Assembly (NCBI GenBank): GCA_947631005.1
Contig: CANRJR010000001.1
Coordinates: forward strand, 96,167 to 160,166
Origin: an uncultured Clostridia bacterium
GTDB taxonomy: Bacteria > Bacillota > Clostridia > Christensenellales > Borkfalkiaceae
Reading direction: 5' to 3'
Length of the DNA: 64,000 bases
Part shown: piece by piece, positions 51,983-60,053 of the stretch
Layout: every line of letters starts with the position of its first letter
Position numbering within the stretch: position 1 is the stretch's first letter
The notes under the pieces: generated by a model
Told to the model about the DNA's origin: nothing
Seen by the model: only the letters and a program-made list of their open reading frames with translations
Databases searched by the model: none
Program-made: the position numbers and the translations under genes

Positions 51983-54034
51983 TCAGGCGATCCTGCGGCG
52001 CATGCGCAGGGAATTGAGGACGGCGAGCAGCATCACGCCCACGTCGCCGAGCACCGCCGCCCAGAGCGGGACAAATCCCGCGAGCGACAATCCCATGAGC
52101 GCGAGCTTGACCGCGATGGAGAACACGATGTTTTCGAACACGATCTTGCGCGTCTTGCGCGCCCCTTTCACCGCCTTGGGCAGGGCGGTGAGCGTATCGC
52201 TTGCGAGCACGAAATCGCTCGCCTCGATGGCGGCGTCACTTCCGAGCCCGCCCATCGCCACCGCAACGTCGCTCTCTGCCATGACGGGCGTATCGTTGAT
52301 CCCATCCCCCACATACAGGAGCGCGCCCTCCGTTTTGAGCCGTTCGGCGCGGGCGGGTTTGTCGGCGGGAAGAAGATCGGCGCAGATCTCGTCGACGGGA
52401 AGTTCTTTCAGCGTCGCTTCGGCACGCGCCGCGCTGTCGCCCGTGAGGACGGCGATCTTGTGCACGCCCGCGTCTTTGAGCGCGCGCAATGCCTCTCCCG
52501 CCTCGGGACGGACGCGGTCGGCAATCTCGACGCTCCCGACGAGCTTCCCATCTTCGGCGACGTAGACGGTTACGCCCTCCCCCGTCTCCTGTGCGGGAAT
52601 GCCGTGTTCGCGCATGAGCCGCAGACTGCCGACGAGGACGGCTTTCCCCCCGACGACGGCGGAGAGCCCCCTCCCCGCGAGTTCCCGCACCTCCTCTGCT
52701 TTTGCCCCCTCAATCCCGCGGAATGCCTGTGCGAGCGGGTGGGAGGAAGCCTGTTCCACGCCCGCTGCGATCGCGAGGGCGCGCCCGTCGCCGTTCACCC
52801 TGCCGACGGTAAATTTGCCCTCGGTGAGCGTCCCCGTCTTGTCGAACGCGGCGACCTTGACTTTGGCGAGCGCGTCGAGCCCCACTGCGCCCTTTGCGAG
52901 CACGCCGTGGCGCGCGAGCGTGCCGACGCCCGAAAAATAGGTGAGCGGCACCGAGATGATGAGCGCGCACGGGCAGGAGATGACGAGGAAGTTGAGCGCG
53001 CGCGGGATCCAGACCGTGAAGTTATAGTCCTGAAACAGGGGCGGGACGACGCCGATGAGGAGCGCGGCGAGCACGACGACGGGCGTATAGATACGGGCGA
53101 ATTTGGTGATGAATTTTTCGGGCTTTGCCTTTGCCGCCGACGAATTTTCCACGAGTTCGAGGATCTTGGAGACGGCACTCTCCGAAACGGGGCGCACCAC
53201 TTCCGCACGCACGGCGTTCCCCTCGTTGACGCACCCCGCGAGGATCTCCTCGCCCGCCTCGGCTTCTTTGAGATACGCCTCCCCCGTGAGCGACTTGGTG
53301 TCGAACGAGGAGGGTTCGAGAAGGCGGCAGTCGACGGGCGTCCTGTCCCCCTTGCGCAACAGAATGACGTCGCCCGCGGAGAGTTCTTCGGGCGGGATCT
53401 CCTCCCGCGCCTCCCCCGTGATACGGATGGCGACGTCCGTTTTGAGCTCCATGAGCTTCTCGATCGCCCCGCGCGACGAGGCGACCGCGATGTTTTGCAA
53501 CAGTTCGCCGATCTCATAGAGGATCATGACGATCGCCCCCTCCATATTCTGCCCGAGCGCGAACGCACCCGCGGCGGCGAGCGTCATCAAAAAGTTCTCG
53601 TCGAAGAGGATGAAACCGCGCAGACCCTGTTTGAAGATCTTCAAAAAGCCGCAGGCGACCGTATAAAGCGCGCGCCAGCCCGCCGCAAGAAAGGCGCACA
53701 GAAAGAGGACGAGGCTCGCCGTTTCATACCCGCACAGTTCGAGCACGAGCGCGGGGATAAAGCAGACGAGAGAGACCGCGATCGAGACGATCTCTTTTAA
53801 GTGCCGCTCCTTTTTCCGCGGCGCGTTGCCGTCGACGATCTCCACCTCCTCGAAGTGCGAAATGACGTCGATACAGGTTTGAAGCGCGTCCTCCCCCTCG
53901 TACGCAAGGGTGACGCGCTGGTTGATGAAATCGGCGGCGGCGTCCTGTACGCCCTCCACCTTTTTCAGTTCCTCCGAAAGCTCCGCGGCGCACGCCGCGC
54001 AGTCCAAATTCTTGATATGAATGACCCGTTTCAT
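51983..54034 (-). CDS. cadA: Heavy-metal P-type ATPase (Zn/Cd/Pb efflux type)
   Basis: 683 residues. One N-terminal heavy-metal domain (IKNLDCAACAAEL), then the P1B core: SCPCALIIS (CPC ion site), DKTGTLTEG (phosphorylated Asp), HPLAQA-type loop and GDGINDTP. The CPC motif with LALMGL in the last helices points to divalent soft metals (Zn, Cd, Pb) rather than copper. The ArsR gene 9 bases upstream supports this. Pumps metal out of the cell. Confidence 0.92.
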   Translation of the reverse strand: MKRVIHIKNLDCAACAAELSEELKKVEGVQDAAADFINQRVTLAYEGEDALQTCIDVISHFEEVEIVDGNAPRKKERHLKEIVSIAVSLVCFIPALVLELCGYETASLVLFLCAFLAAGWRALYTVACGFLKIFKQGLRGFILFDENFLMTLAAAGAFALGQNMEGAIVMILYEIGELLQNIAVASSRGAIEKLMELKTDVAIRITGEAREEIPPEELSAGDVILLRKGDRTPVDCRLLEPSSFDTKSLTGEAYLKEAEAGEEILAGCVNEGNAVRAEVVRPVSESAVSKILELVENSSAAKAKPEKFITKFARIYTPVVVLAALLIGVVPPLFQDYNFTVWIPRALNFLVISCPCALIISVPLTYFSGVGTLARHGVLAKGAVGLDALAKVKVAAFDKTGTLTEGKFTVGRVNGDGRALAIAAGVEQASSHPLAQAFRGIEGAKAEEVRELAGRGLSAVVGGKAVLVGSLRLMREHGIPAQETGEGVTVYVAEDGKLVGSVEIADRVRPEAGEALRALKDAGVHKIAVLTGDSAARAEATLKELPVDEICADLLPADKPARAERLKTEGALLYVGDGINDTPVMAESDVAVAMGGLGSDAAIEASDFVLASDTLTALPKAVKGARKTRKIVFENIVFSIAVKLALMGLSLAGFVPLWAAVLGDVGVMLLAVLNSLRMRRRIA

Positions 54035-54043
54035 CTCTCTCCC

Positions 54044-54388
54044 TCAAATTTTACAGTGCAGATGGGCGCAGGCGAGTTCGAGCACCGCCACCACATGGCT
54101 GTCCGCAAGCGCGTACACGATGTTCTGTCCGTCGCGGCGGGAACGCACGACGCCCGCCGCCTTCAACAGCCGCAGTTGGTGGGAGACCGCGCTCTGCGTC
54201 CCCCCCACCGCCTCCACGATGTGATAGACGCACATTTCCCCCTGCCGCAACGCAAATAAAATTTTCAGCCGCGCCGTTTCGGAAATCGCCTTAAAACTCG
54301 CCGCGAGCCGCTCGGTCTCCTCCTGCGACGGCATGTTCTCCCGCGCCGCCTTCGCCGCCAACGCGTGTCTGTCCTCCGCGCAATCCAT
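54044..54388 (-). CDS. ArsR/SmtB-family metal-sensing repressor
   Basis: 114 residues from ATG 54388 with AAGGAGGCGGACG; the track's 54427 start precedes this ribosome-binding site and lies in the operator. Winged helix with GGTQSAVSHQLRLLKAAGVV. The C-terminal helix reads ADSHVVAVLELACAHLHCKI: Asp, His and His are at the CzrA alpha5 zinc-site spacing, with Cys where CzrA has the last His. The alpha3 Cys site of CadC is absent (MCVYHIV). Expected to repress the cadA operon until zinc or cobalt binds. Confidence 0.9.
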   Translation of the reverse strand: MDCAEDRHALAAKAARENMPSQEETERLAASFKAISETARLKILFALRQGEMCVYHIVEAVGGTQSAVSHQLRLLKAAGVVRSRRDGQNIVYALADSHVVAVLELACAHLHCKI

Positions 54389-54406
54389 CGTCCGCCTCCT
54401 TATATC

Positions 54407-54432
54407 AATATATGAATACTTGTTCATATATT
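54407..54432 (-). promoter_or_regulatory. ArsR operator of the metal-efflux operon
   Basis: AATATATGAA-CAAGTA-TTCATATATT on the minus strand, perfect 10-base arms, the typical ArsR/SmtB 12-2-12-like operator (compare ATATGAACA...TGTTCATAT). It overlaps the -10 box. Confidence 0.85.
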
Positions 54433-54456
54433 ACCACAAAAGAAAAACGCCGTCAA
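54428..54456 (-). promoter_or_regulatory. Promoter of the arsR-cadA operon
   Basis: TTGACG (54456-54451), 17-base spacer, TAATAT (54433-54428). The -35 overlaps the stop codon of the upstream pseudouridine synthase gene, and the -10 overlaps the operator. Confidence 0.78.
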
Positions 54457-55268
54457 GCGTTTTCGGGAAAATTTTTGCGGGAGAGGAAAACTTTTTCGCC
54501 GAGATAGGCGAGCTCGCCCTCGGGGAAGAGGCGCAGGGCGTGCGCGATGAGCTGTTGGCGGGCGGCGTGTACGGCGCGGTTCTTCGCGCTGTCGCCGTAC
54601 TTTTCGTCCCCCACGACGGGATAGCCGAGATAGGCGAGGTGGGCGCGGATCTGGTGCGTCTTGCCCGTGTGCAGGGTGACGCGAAGCAGGGAGATCCCGT
54701 TTTCGGTAGAGAGCGTTTGATAGGCGGTGACGATCTTCTCGCCGCGGTCGGGGCTGACGCGCACGACGGCGCGCTTTTCGTCCTTTTCGAGGTACGCTTC
54801 CCTGACGGCGGCGGGCGGCGCGGGGACGCCGAACACCCGCGCGAGGTAGATCTTCTCGGCGCGCCGCCCTGCAAAGCAGGCGCGCAGGGCGGTCTCCGCG
54901 GCGCGGGTGCGCGCGAAGATCATCACGCCCGCGGTGTTGCGGTCGAGGCGGTGGATGAAGTAGGTCTCCCCCGCCCGCGCGAGCGCGGCGAACACGGCTT
55001 CGGAATTGACCCCGCTCTCCTTGTCCACCGCGACGACGTTGTCGTCCTCGTAGAGCACGCAAAAGGCGGGCTTTTGCTCCTGTTGCGGGGTGAGGAAGTA
55101 GGCGACCTCATCGCCCGTGCGCAAGGGAAGATCGCACCCCGTCTTTTTGCCGTTGACCCTGATCTCCCTGTTTTTGAGCAGGGTGCGGAAGGCGAACGAC
55201 GCCTGCGCGTCGGTGTCGTCTGTGAATTTTTTGAGCGTTGTCGGCTCGGTTACGGTGTATTTTCTCAA
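54453..55268 (-). CDS. RluA-family pseudouridine synthase
   Basis: 271 residues. An S4-like N-terminal domain (FRTLLKNREIRVNGKKTG) and a catalytic domain with YFIHRLDRNTAGVMIFAR (active-site Asp), GKTHQIRAHLAYLGYPVVGD. Isomerises uridines in rRNA or tRNA; which site cannot be told. Its first 161 bases overlap the 3' part of the feoB ORF in another frame, which is unusual. The S4 domain shows that the upstream start is genuine. Confidence 0.9.
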   Translation of the reverse strand: MRKYTVTEPTTLKKFTDDTDAQASFAFRTLLKNREIRVNGKKTGCDLPLRTGDEVAYFLTPQQEQKPAFCVLYEDDNVVAVDKESGVNSEAVFAALARAGETYFIHRLDRNTAGVMIFARTRAAETALRACFAGRRAEKIYLARVFGVPAPPAAVREAYLEKDEKRAVVRVSPDRGEKIVTAYQTLSTENGISLLRVTLHTGKTHQIRAHLAYLGYPVVGDEKYGDSAKNRAVHAARQQLIAHALRLFPEGELAYLGEKVFLSRKNFPENA

Positions 55269-56964
55269 TGTTTTTCCCCAATAAGACGCTCCCCAATACA
55301 GGGGGAAGGGCGAGCAAGACGACGATCGCCCCGCCGCGCAGACAAAAGTAGACGAGATAGCTCAAACAGAGCGCGGTCGCCGTTTGGACGGCGGCGTAGA
55401 GGACGGCGCGCCCCGTTCCGACCTCCCTTGCCGTCGCCGCGATCGCAGAAACGCAGGGCGAGCAGGCGAGCACAAAGACCGCGAACGAGAACGCGCTCGC
55501 CGCGCCGTAAGGGAACGTGCCGTAGAGCATGGCGATCGCCGCGGCGATGTTCTCCTTTGCGACGAGCCCCGAGAGGGCGGCGTAGGCGATCCGCCAATCC
55601 CCCATTCCGATGGGGGCGAACAGAAAGCGCAGACCGCCGCATATCGCCGCGAGCATGCTGTCCTCCGCCGCGCACAGGCGAAAGGAACTGTCGAACGACG
55701 ACAAGATCCACGAGAACAGAAAGAAGGCGAGAATGACCGTCGCCACCTTTATTATAAACTGTTTGAGTTGAAAGAGCAAGGATTTCAGCACAAAAACCGC
55801 GGACGGAACTTGCAGGGGGGCGAGTTCGAGCACGAGCGGACGGGTCTCCCCTTTCAGAAGCAGGGCGACCGCCACCGAGATCCCCACGCCGAGCGCGTAC
55901 AAAAGCGCGACCGCAGCAAAGGGATTTTGAAAGAGCGAAGCCGAGAGGGCGAGATAGACGGGCAGTTTCGCGCTGCACGAAATGTAGGGCAGACACAGGA
56001 TCACCCGCCGTTGCACGCGCTTGTCGTCGAGACCGCGCGTCGTGAGGATCGCCGCCGCCGTACAGCCGAACCCCATGAGAATGGAAAAGACGGCGCGCCC
56101 GTTCAGCCCGATCGCCGAAAAAAACGGATCGGTGAGCACGGCGAGACGGGATAACAGCCCGCTCTCCTCCATGAGAATGAGAAAGAGGGTGAGCAGCATG
56201 ATCTGCGGCAAAAAGCAGAGCACACTGCCGAGACTGCCGAGCACGCCGTCTTTGAGAAAACTGCGGAGCACGGGCGAGGCGATCTTTTCCGCCTCCCCGC
56301 CCAGCGTCTCCCCGAAAAACCGCTCGATCCCCTCTTTCATGAGATCGCCCGGCATGCCGCGCGCAAAGGTCACGAAGAACGCGCCGAGCATGAGCGCGAA
56401 GAAGAACGGAATGCCGAAAAAGCCGTTCAAAAGCAATTTATCCGCCCGCGAAAAATCCGCGCTCACGGGCGTGTAGACCCCCGTGAGCGGCACGTCCGCA
56501 ACCCGAACGGGAGGCGCGGCGGCGATCGTTTCAAGGGCGTCGGGGACGGATTCCGCATAATAGACGGGCAAGCCGACGCGCTTTGCCAAGCCGCGTTCGT
56601 CCACCCGCCCCCCGCGCCGCTCGAACGGCTTGCGCTTGGTGAGCACGAGCACCGCGCTCCGTCCCTCCCGCGTCAACGCCGCCATGAGCGGAAGCATGCG
56701 CGCCACGTTCTCGCATTCCGAAACGAAGAGCAGAACGCCCTGCCGCGTTTCGATCTCCTTTACGGCGAGCCTTTCTTCCATGCTCGCCCCGTCGAGCGAA
56801 TAGATCCCGGGGAGGTCGACAATTGTATGCGCGCCCGCCCGTCCTTCGAGCGCGCCCACCGTAACGCCGTGCCAATTCCCCACTTTCGCGTGCCCGTGCG
56901 TGAGACGGTTGAAGAGCGTGCTCTTGCCCGCGTTCGGATTGCCGACGAGCATTATGTCCGCCAT
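55108..56964 (-). CDS. feoB: Ferrous iron transporter FeoB (altered G4 motif, long 3' overlap)
   Basis: 618 codons from ATG 56964. G domain: G1 GNPNAGKST, G2 Thr in VGNWHGVTV, G3 DLPGIYSL. The G4 position reads VLTKRKPF where FeoB has NMxD, so guanine specificity may be lost. The membrane part has the two Gate motifs (FGCTAAAI, LPYISCSAKLP) and ends near ALPPVLGSVLLG. The last 53 codons are Arg/His-rich and overlap the rluA-like gene out of frame, probably because the original stop was lost. Overlaps feoA by 13 bases. Imports Fe2+. Confidence 0.88.
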   Translation of the reverse strand: MADIMLVGNPNAGKSTLFNRLTHGHAKVGNWHGVTVGALEGRAGAHTIVDLPGIYSLDGASMEERLAVKEIETRQGVLLFVSECENVARMLPLMAALTREGRSAVLVLTKRKPFERRGGRVDERGLAKRVGLPVYYAESVPDALETIAAAPPVRVADVPLTGVYTPVSADFSRADKLLLNGFFGIPFFFALMLGAFFVTFARGMPGDLMKEGIERFFGETLGGEAEKIASPVLRSFLKDGVLGSLGSVLCFLPQIMLLTLFLILMEESGLLSRLAVLTDPFFSAIGLNGRAVFSILMGFGCTAAAILTTRGLDDKRVQRRVILCLPYISCSAKLPVYLALSASLFQNPFAAVALLYALGVGISVAVALLLKGETRPLVLELAPLQVPSAVFVLKSLLFQLKQFIIKVATVILAFFLFSWILSSFDSSFRLCAAEDSMLAAICGGLRFLFAPIGMGDWRIAYAALSGLVAKENIAAAIAMLYGTFPYGAASAFSFAVFVLACSPCVSAIAATAREVGTGRAVLYAAVQTATALCLSYLVYFCLRGGAIVVLLALPPVLGSVLLGKNIEKIHRNRADNAQKIHRRHRRAGVVRLPHPAQKQGDQGQRQKDGVRSSLAHGR

Positions 56965-57176
56965 ACGCGCACCCCTTTTGCGATCTCCCTCCCAAGCGCG
57001 ATCTTGCTTGTCCCCGCCCGCAGCAGATAGGTCTTTTTGAAGAGGGACACTTTGAGCACCTCGATCTTTGCGCCCGTGTAGACGCGCAGGGAAAAGAGCC
57101 GCTTGCACATCTCGTTCGGAAGTTCCACTTTGAGGACGACGGCGCAGTCGCCGCGTTTGAGCTCGGTGATGTTCAT
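56952..57176 (-). CDS. feoA: FeoA-like ferrous iron transport accessory protein
   Basis: 74 residues, a small SH3-like FeoA domain: MNITELKRGDCAVVLKVELP, KRLFSLRVYTGAKIEVLKV, IALGREIAKGVRV. Works with FeoB at the membrane. The start is ATG 57176; the long track ORF reads through the repeat-rich leader. The ribosome-binding site is weak (TAGTGGT). Overlap with feoB implies coupling. Confidence 0.9.
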   Translation of the reverse strand: MNITELKRGDCAVVLKVELPNEMCKRLFSLRVYTGAKIEVLKVSLFKKTYLLRAGTSKIALGREIAKGVRVWRT

Positions 57177-57270
57177 ACCACTAAAAATGCGCCGCCCGTA
57201 CAAAATATGCCTTTTGCCGCCATGCGTAGCCATCGCGCCGTCCGCTTCTTTTGTCCTTTTTACGCCGAAA

Positions 57271-57354
57271 TGCGGACATGGGTATGCCGAAAAGCGAAAA
57301 CAAAAAGACATGGGCATGTCCGCACGGAACAAAAACGCGGCATACCCATGTCCG
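57271..57354 (-). promoter_or_regulatory. Nested inverted repeats upstream of feoAB
   Basis: Outer arms CGGACATGGGTATGCCG and CGGCATACCCATGTCCG (17 bases, perfect) enclose GACATGGGCATGTC. An inner TGCGGACATG/CATGTCCGCA pairing competes with the outer stem, so two exclusive hairpins can form in the feoAB leader. It lies about 95 bases before feoA. It could be a regulatory switch or a mobile repeat; there is no evidence of ligand. The rest of 57177-57270 shows no clear promoter. Confidence 0.6.
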
Positions 57355-57363
57355 AGATGACAA

Positions 57364-57392
57364 GAAAAAAACGGGCATAGCCCGTCCTTTTT
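57364..57392 (-). terminator. Terminator of the DUF378 gene
   Basis: ACGGGC-TAT-GCCCGT followed by TTTTTT on the minus strand, 10 to 30 bases after the stop. Confidence 0.82.
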
Positions 57393-57400
57393 CTTGTGTT

Positions 57401-57643
57401 TTACGCGTGCTCCTGGCGCACCGTACGGTTGCCGCGCAATTTGAGCGCGCCGTTCGTGATGATGGGCGAAATGATGAGCCAGATCGCGGCGAGCGCGATG
57501 ATCGAATAGACGATGATCGAGCCGACGCTGCGCGGACCCATGAGGATCGCCGACACGAGATTGAAGTTGAAGATCCCGAACAATCCCCAATTCAGCGCGC
57601 CGAGAAGCACGAGCACATAGGCGATAAGATTTGCAATGACCAT
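57401..57643 (-). CDS. DUF378 family two-helix membrane protein
   Basis: 80 residues from ATG 57643 with AGGAGGAATACA. Two membrane helices; LLGALNWGLFGIFNFNLV is the DUF378 signature (YuzA-like), and a basic C terminus KLRGNRTVRQEHA follows. Function unknown in the family. Downstream of the vWA and phosphatase genes, with a 54-base gap. Confidence 0.88.
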   Translation of the reverse strand: MVIANLIAYVLVLLGALNWGLFGIFNFNLVSAILMGPRSVGSIIVYSIIALAAIWLIISPIITNGALKLRGNRTVRQEHA

Positions 57644-57697
57644 TGTATTCCTCCTATCCCCCATTGTGCGCCGCTTTCCCGTTTTTATGCGGAACGG

Positions 57698-58363
57698 TCA
57701 GGGCATCCAATAGGCGACGCGCGCCGCCTCGCGCAGTTCCTCTTCGGTGAGGTCGGCACTCGCAAGCGAGGGGATCAGGCGGCTGTCCCGCCAATCCCAC
57801 TCCAACTGTTTCCAAAGCGCGTCGGGCGGGGCGAAGAGGACGAGCCGACGGCTGTTGGGCATTCCGAACTCCCAAAGGCTTTGCAGTTCGTCCATGCTCT
57901 TCGGCAGATCGGCGGGATAATTCGGGGTCGGAAAACGGTCGCCCAACGAATGGGCGGACGCGTTTGTGAAGAGCAATATGATGTGTCGGCTGATCGGCGT
58001 GACCCGCTCCCATTCCGAGCGCATGGCGACGGCGAGTGCTTCGAGCGAATTTTCTTCGGGGTCGCCCCCGCCCTGTGCGACGATGGCGCGCACATACGCC
58101 TCGAATGCGTCGCGCTCTTTTTCCCAATCGAAAAACGGGGAGGCGCGCAGAGGCTCTTCGTCCGCCGCAAAGTCGCGGAACACGATGACGCGGACGCGCA
58201 CCCGCACGACGCGGTGAAAGGCTTCGGGCGTCTCCCCCGCCTCCTTGATCAGGCGGGGCAATGCGATCGCGTGCTCTTTCACGCGCTCCATGATCTCTTT
58301 CATGTCGCCCGTGGCGTCGATGCACATGGCGATGTCGACCGAACTTTGACGCGCTTGTATCAT
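57698..58363 (-). CDS. von Willebrand factor A-domain protein
   Basis: 221 residues. SVDIAMCIDATGDMKEIMER carries the MIDAS site with Asp in place of the usual second Ser/Met position (DxTGD), and RHIILLFTNASAH is the next MIDAS-proximal strand. No signal peptide. Related cytoplasmic vWA proteins act in stress or tellurite-type clusters, but the function here is unknown. The start is ATG 58363 with GGAGGTCAAC. Ten bases after the phosphatase gene, so one operon. Confidence 0.82.
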   Translation of the reverse strand: MIQARQSSVDIAMCIDATGDMKEIMERVKEHAIALPRLIKEAGETPEAFHRVVRVRVRVIVFRDFAADEEPLRASPFFDWEKERDAFEAYVRAIVAQGGGDPEENSLEALAVAMRSEWERVTPISRHIILLFTNASAHSLGDRFPTPNYPADLPKSMDELQSLWEFGMPNSRRLVLFAPPDALWKQLEWDWRDSRLIPSLASADLTEEELREAARVAYWMP

Positions 58364-58373
58364 GTTGACCTCC

Positions 58374-59153
58374 TTACGGACGGCTCTCCCGCCCATTCTC
58401 ATGCAGTACGACGCAGTTCACCCGTCCCGAGACGACGGTGCACGCGTCGATTGCAAGAATACCTTCCTTGCGAAAGGGCGTGAAATCGTCCTTTCTGCCC
58501 TCGAACTCCCAATGTCCGAAAGCCGCGCTCCGATGCCCGCAGACGACGGTCTTGCCCGCCTCGCGGACGCCGCACGCCCATGCGTGCATGCCGTTGAACC
58601 AGCGCGCCTCCCGCCACTCCTTTTCGCCGCAATTCCGCCAATCGGGCAGAGGCTGAAAACTGCGGGGCGAATAGTACGCGCCGATGGGACGGGCGGGGAT
58701 CCAGCCGTGCACGAAGATGAAGTTCTCGGTCTCGTAGAAGTTGCGCATGGCGGGCAGGATCTTCTTGAAAAAGGGCGTATGCCGCATCTTCCCCTGCGCG
58801 AGCGCAGGGTAGTAATACACGTCGAGAAGCGGCATTTCGGTCAGTTGCAACAGCGAATCGACCGTGCCGTTGGTCGCATGGTGGGAATCGAGGAGATCGG
58901 GCATATGCGCGAGATTGTCGACAAGATCCTCCATGAGATCCTCGTGATTGCCGCGGATGAGGATTGCGTTGTCCTTTTCGAGCTCCTCCGCGATAAATTC
59001 CTGCATGGCGACGGCGGACGGACCGCGGTCAAACAGATCGCCGCACACGACGAGCTTGTGCGGCTCGGGATCGCAAAAATAGCCCGCCTCATCCAGCGCG
59101 CTTTTGAGCTCTTCGTAAAAACCGTGCACATCCGCAACCGCGTAATAATTCAT
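58374..59153 (-). CDS. PPP-family metallophosphatase (serine/threonine phosphatase-like)
   Basis: 259 residues from ATG 59153 (GGAGCGGTC upstream; the longer track ORF reads into repeat DNA). Motifs VADVHGFYEE, VCGDLFDRGPS, IRGNHEDLM, FVHGWIP and VCGHRSAAFG form the di-metal site of bacterial PPP phosphatases (PrpA/ApaH-like). Substrate may be phosphoproteins or dinucleotides. With the vWA gene it forms a small two-gene unit. Confidence 0.88.
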   Translation of the reverse strand: MNYYAVADVHGFYEELKSALDEAGYFCDPEPHKLVVCGDLFDRGPSAVAMQEFIAEELEKDNAILIRGNHEDLMEDLVDNLAHMPDLLDSHHATNGTVDSLLQLTEMPLLDVYYYPALAQGKMRHTPFFKKILPAMRNFYETENFIFVHGWIPARPIGAYYSPRSFQPLPDWRNCGEKEWREARWFNGMHAWACGVREAGKTVVCGHRSAAFGHWEFEGRKDDFTPFRKEGILAIDACTVVSGRVNCVVLHENGRESRP

Positions 59154-59346
59154 GACCGCTCCGATGATCTCAACTTTTCCGCCTTGCCTGTCCGCTTTGC
59201 TCTCCCCCGCGCCGCTTCGCGAAAAAATACTTCGTCTTTTTTCGCGAGGAAAAGCGGAATAGCATATTAGAAACGAATAGGCATTCCAATCTGTCATTTC
59301 GCCCCCCGCTTCTTATATGTCATTCCGCCCCCGTTTCTTATATGTT

Positions 59347-59468
59347 GTCATTTCGAGCAAGCGAGTGAAACGAGCGCGTCGAGAAATCTCCCTTATTATA
59401 TTGCAAGCCTAATCAACGACCAAGAGGATTTCTCCGCGCGCTCACTGCGTTCGCTTGGTCGAAATGAC
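59347..59468. repeat. MITE-like element with inverted ends, second copy
   Basis: 122 bp from GTCATTTCGA to TCGAAATGAC with inner GAGAAATC/GATTTCTC, the same plan as 3712-3832 but different arm sequences (GCAAGCGAGTGAAACGAGCG; GCTCACTGCGTTCGCT). 59154-59346 holds fragments of the same family and a hairpin-like GCGAAAAAATACTTCGTCTTTTTTCGC. Confidence 0.7.
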
Positions 59469-59562
59469 AGAAAAAAGGCGAAATGACAACGGACAATAAG
59501 CAAATGTAAGACTGCGGGAGATTCTTCGCTTCGCTCTGAATGACAAATCGGAAGCACTTTTC

Positions 59563-59882
59563 AGGCTTCCTATCATGTTGCGCGAGGAAAACTACGCTAT
59601 TTTTATCCCACAAAAATACTACGCCTTTTTGCGGGAACCCTATACGCTGCGCCTTTGGGCGGCAGGGACCGCCGCAAAGCCCGTCGCGCCTGCCTGCGCT
59701 CCTGTCGCGGCGTTGTTCACAGCCCACAGGGCTGATGAACAGAAGCAACGCCGCTCCACCCAATTTGCGCGAAACCTCGCGCTTATTGTCTTACAAAGCG
59801 AACGAGACGACTAATTTCATTAAAGCGAGAGCTGGTTTCCCTCACGAAATTTTGTTTTGCCCGCAAAACAAAATTTGTGAAC
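59563..59882. repeat. Multi-hairpin repeat element, long form, copy 3
   Basis: Nearly identical to 3851-4175, some 55 kb away. The inner hairpin changes from GCCGCA/TGCGGC to GCGCGA/TCGCGC and the final stem from AAAAATGCTTTTGC to AAATTTTGTTTTGC, with matching changes on the partner arms. It is preceded by GGGAGATTCTTCGCTTCGCT (59516), as in copy 2. Confidence 0.78.
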
Positions 59883-60053
59883 CGTTCCAAATAACGGCGT
59901 TAGGTGGAATTCACTTCCACCGTGCGCGACACAATTTGCCGCACACTTGCGGCTTATTGTCTTACAAAGCGAACGAGACGACTAATTTCATTAAAGCGAG
60001 AGCCCATTTCCCTCACGAAATTTTGTTTTGCCCGCAAAACAAAATTTGTGAAC
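59883..60053. repeat. Multi-hairpin repeat element, short form, copy 4
   Basis: Begins with a GGTGGAA/TTCCACC hairpin, then CACAATTTGCCGCACACTTG, the conserved linker, and AAATTTTGTTTTGC/GCAAAACAAAATTT. Its terminal GTGAAC (60048-60053) directly touches the TAG stop (60056-60054) of the minus-strand kinase-nucleotidase gene, as copy 2 touches the ABC gene. Confidence 0.75.
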
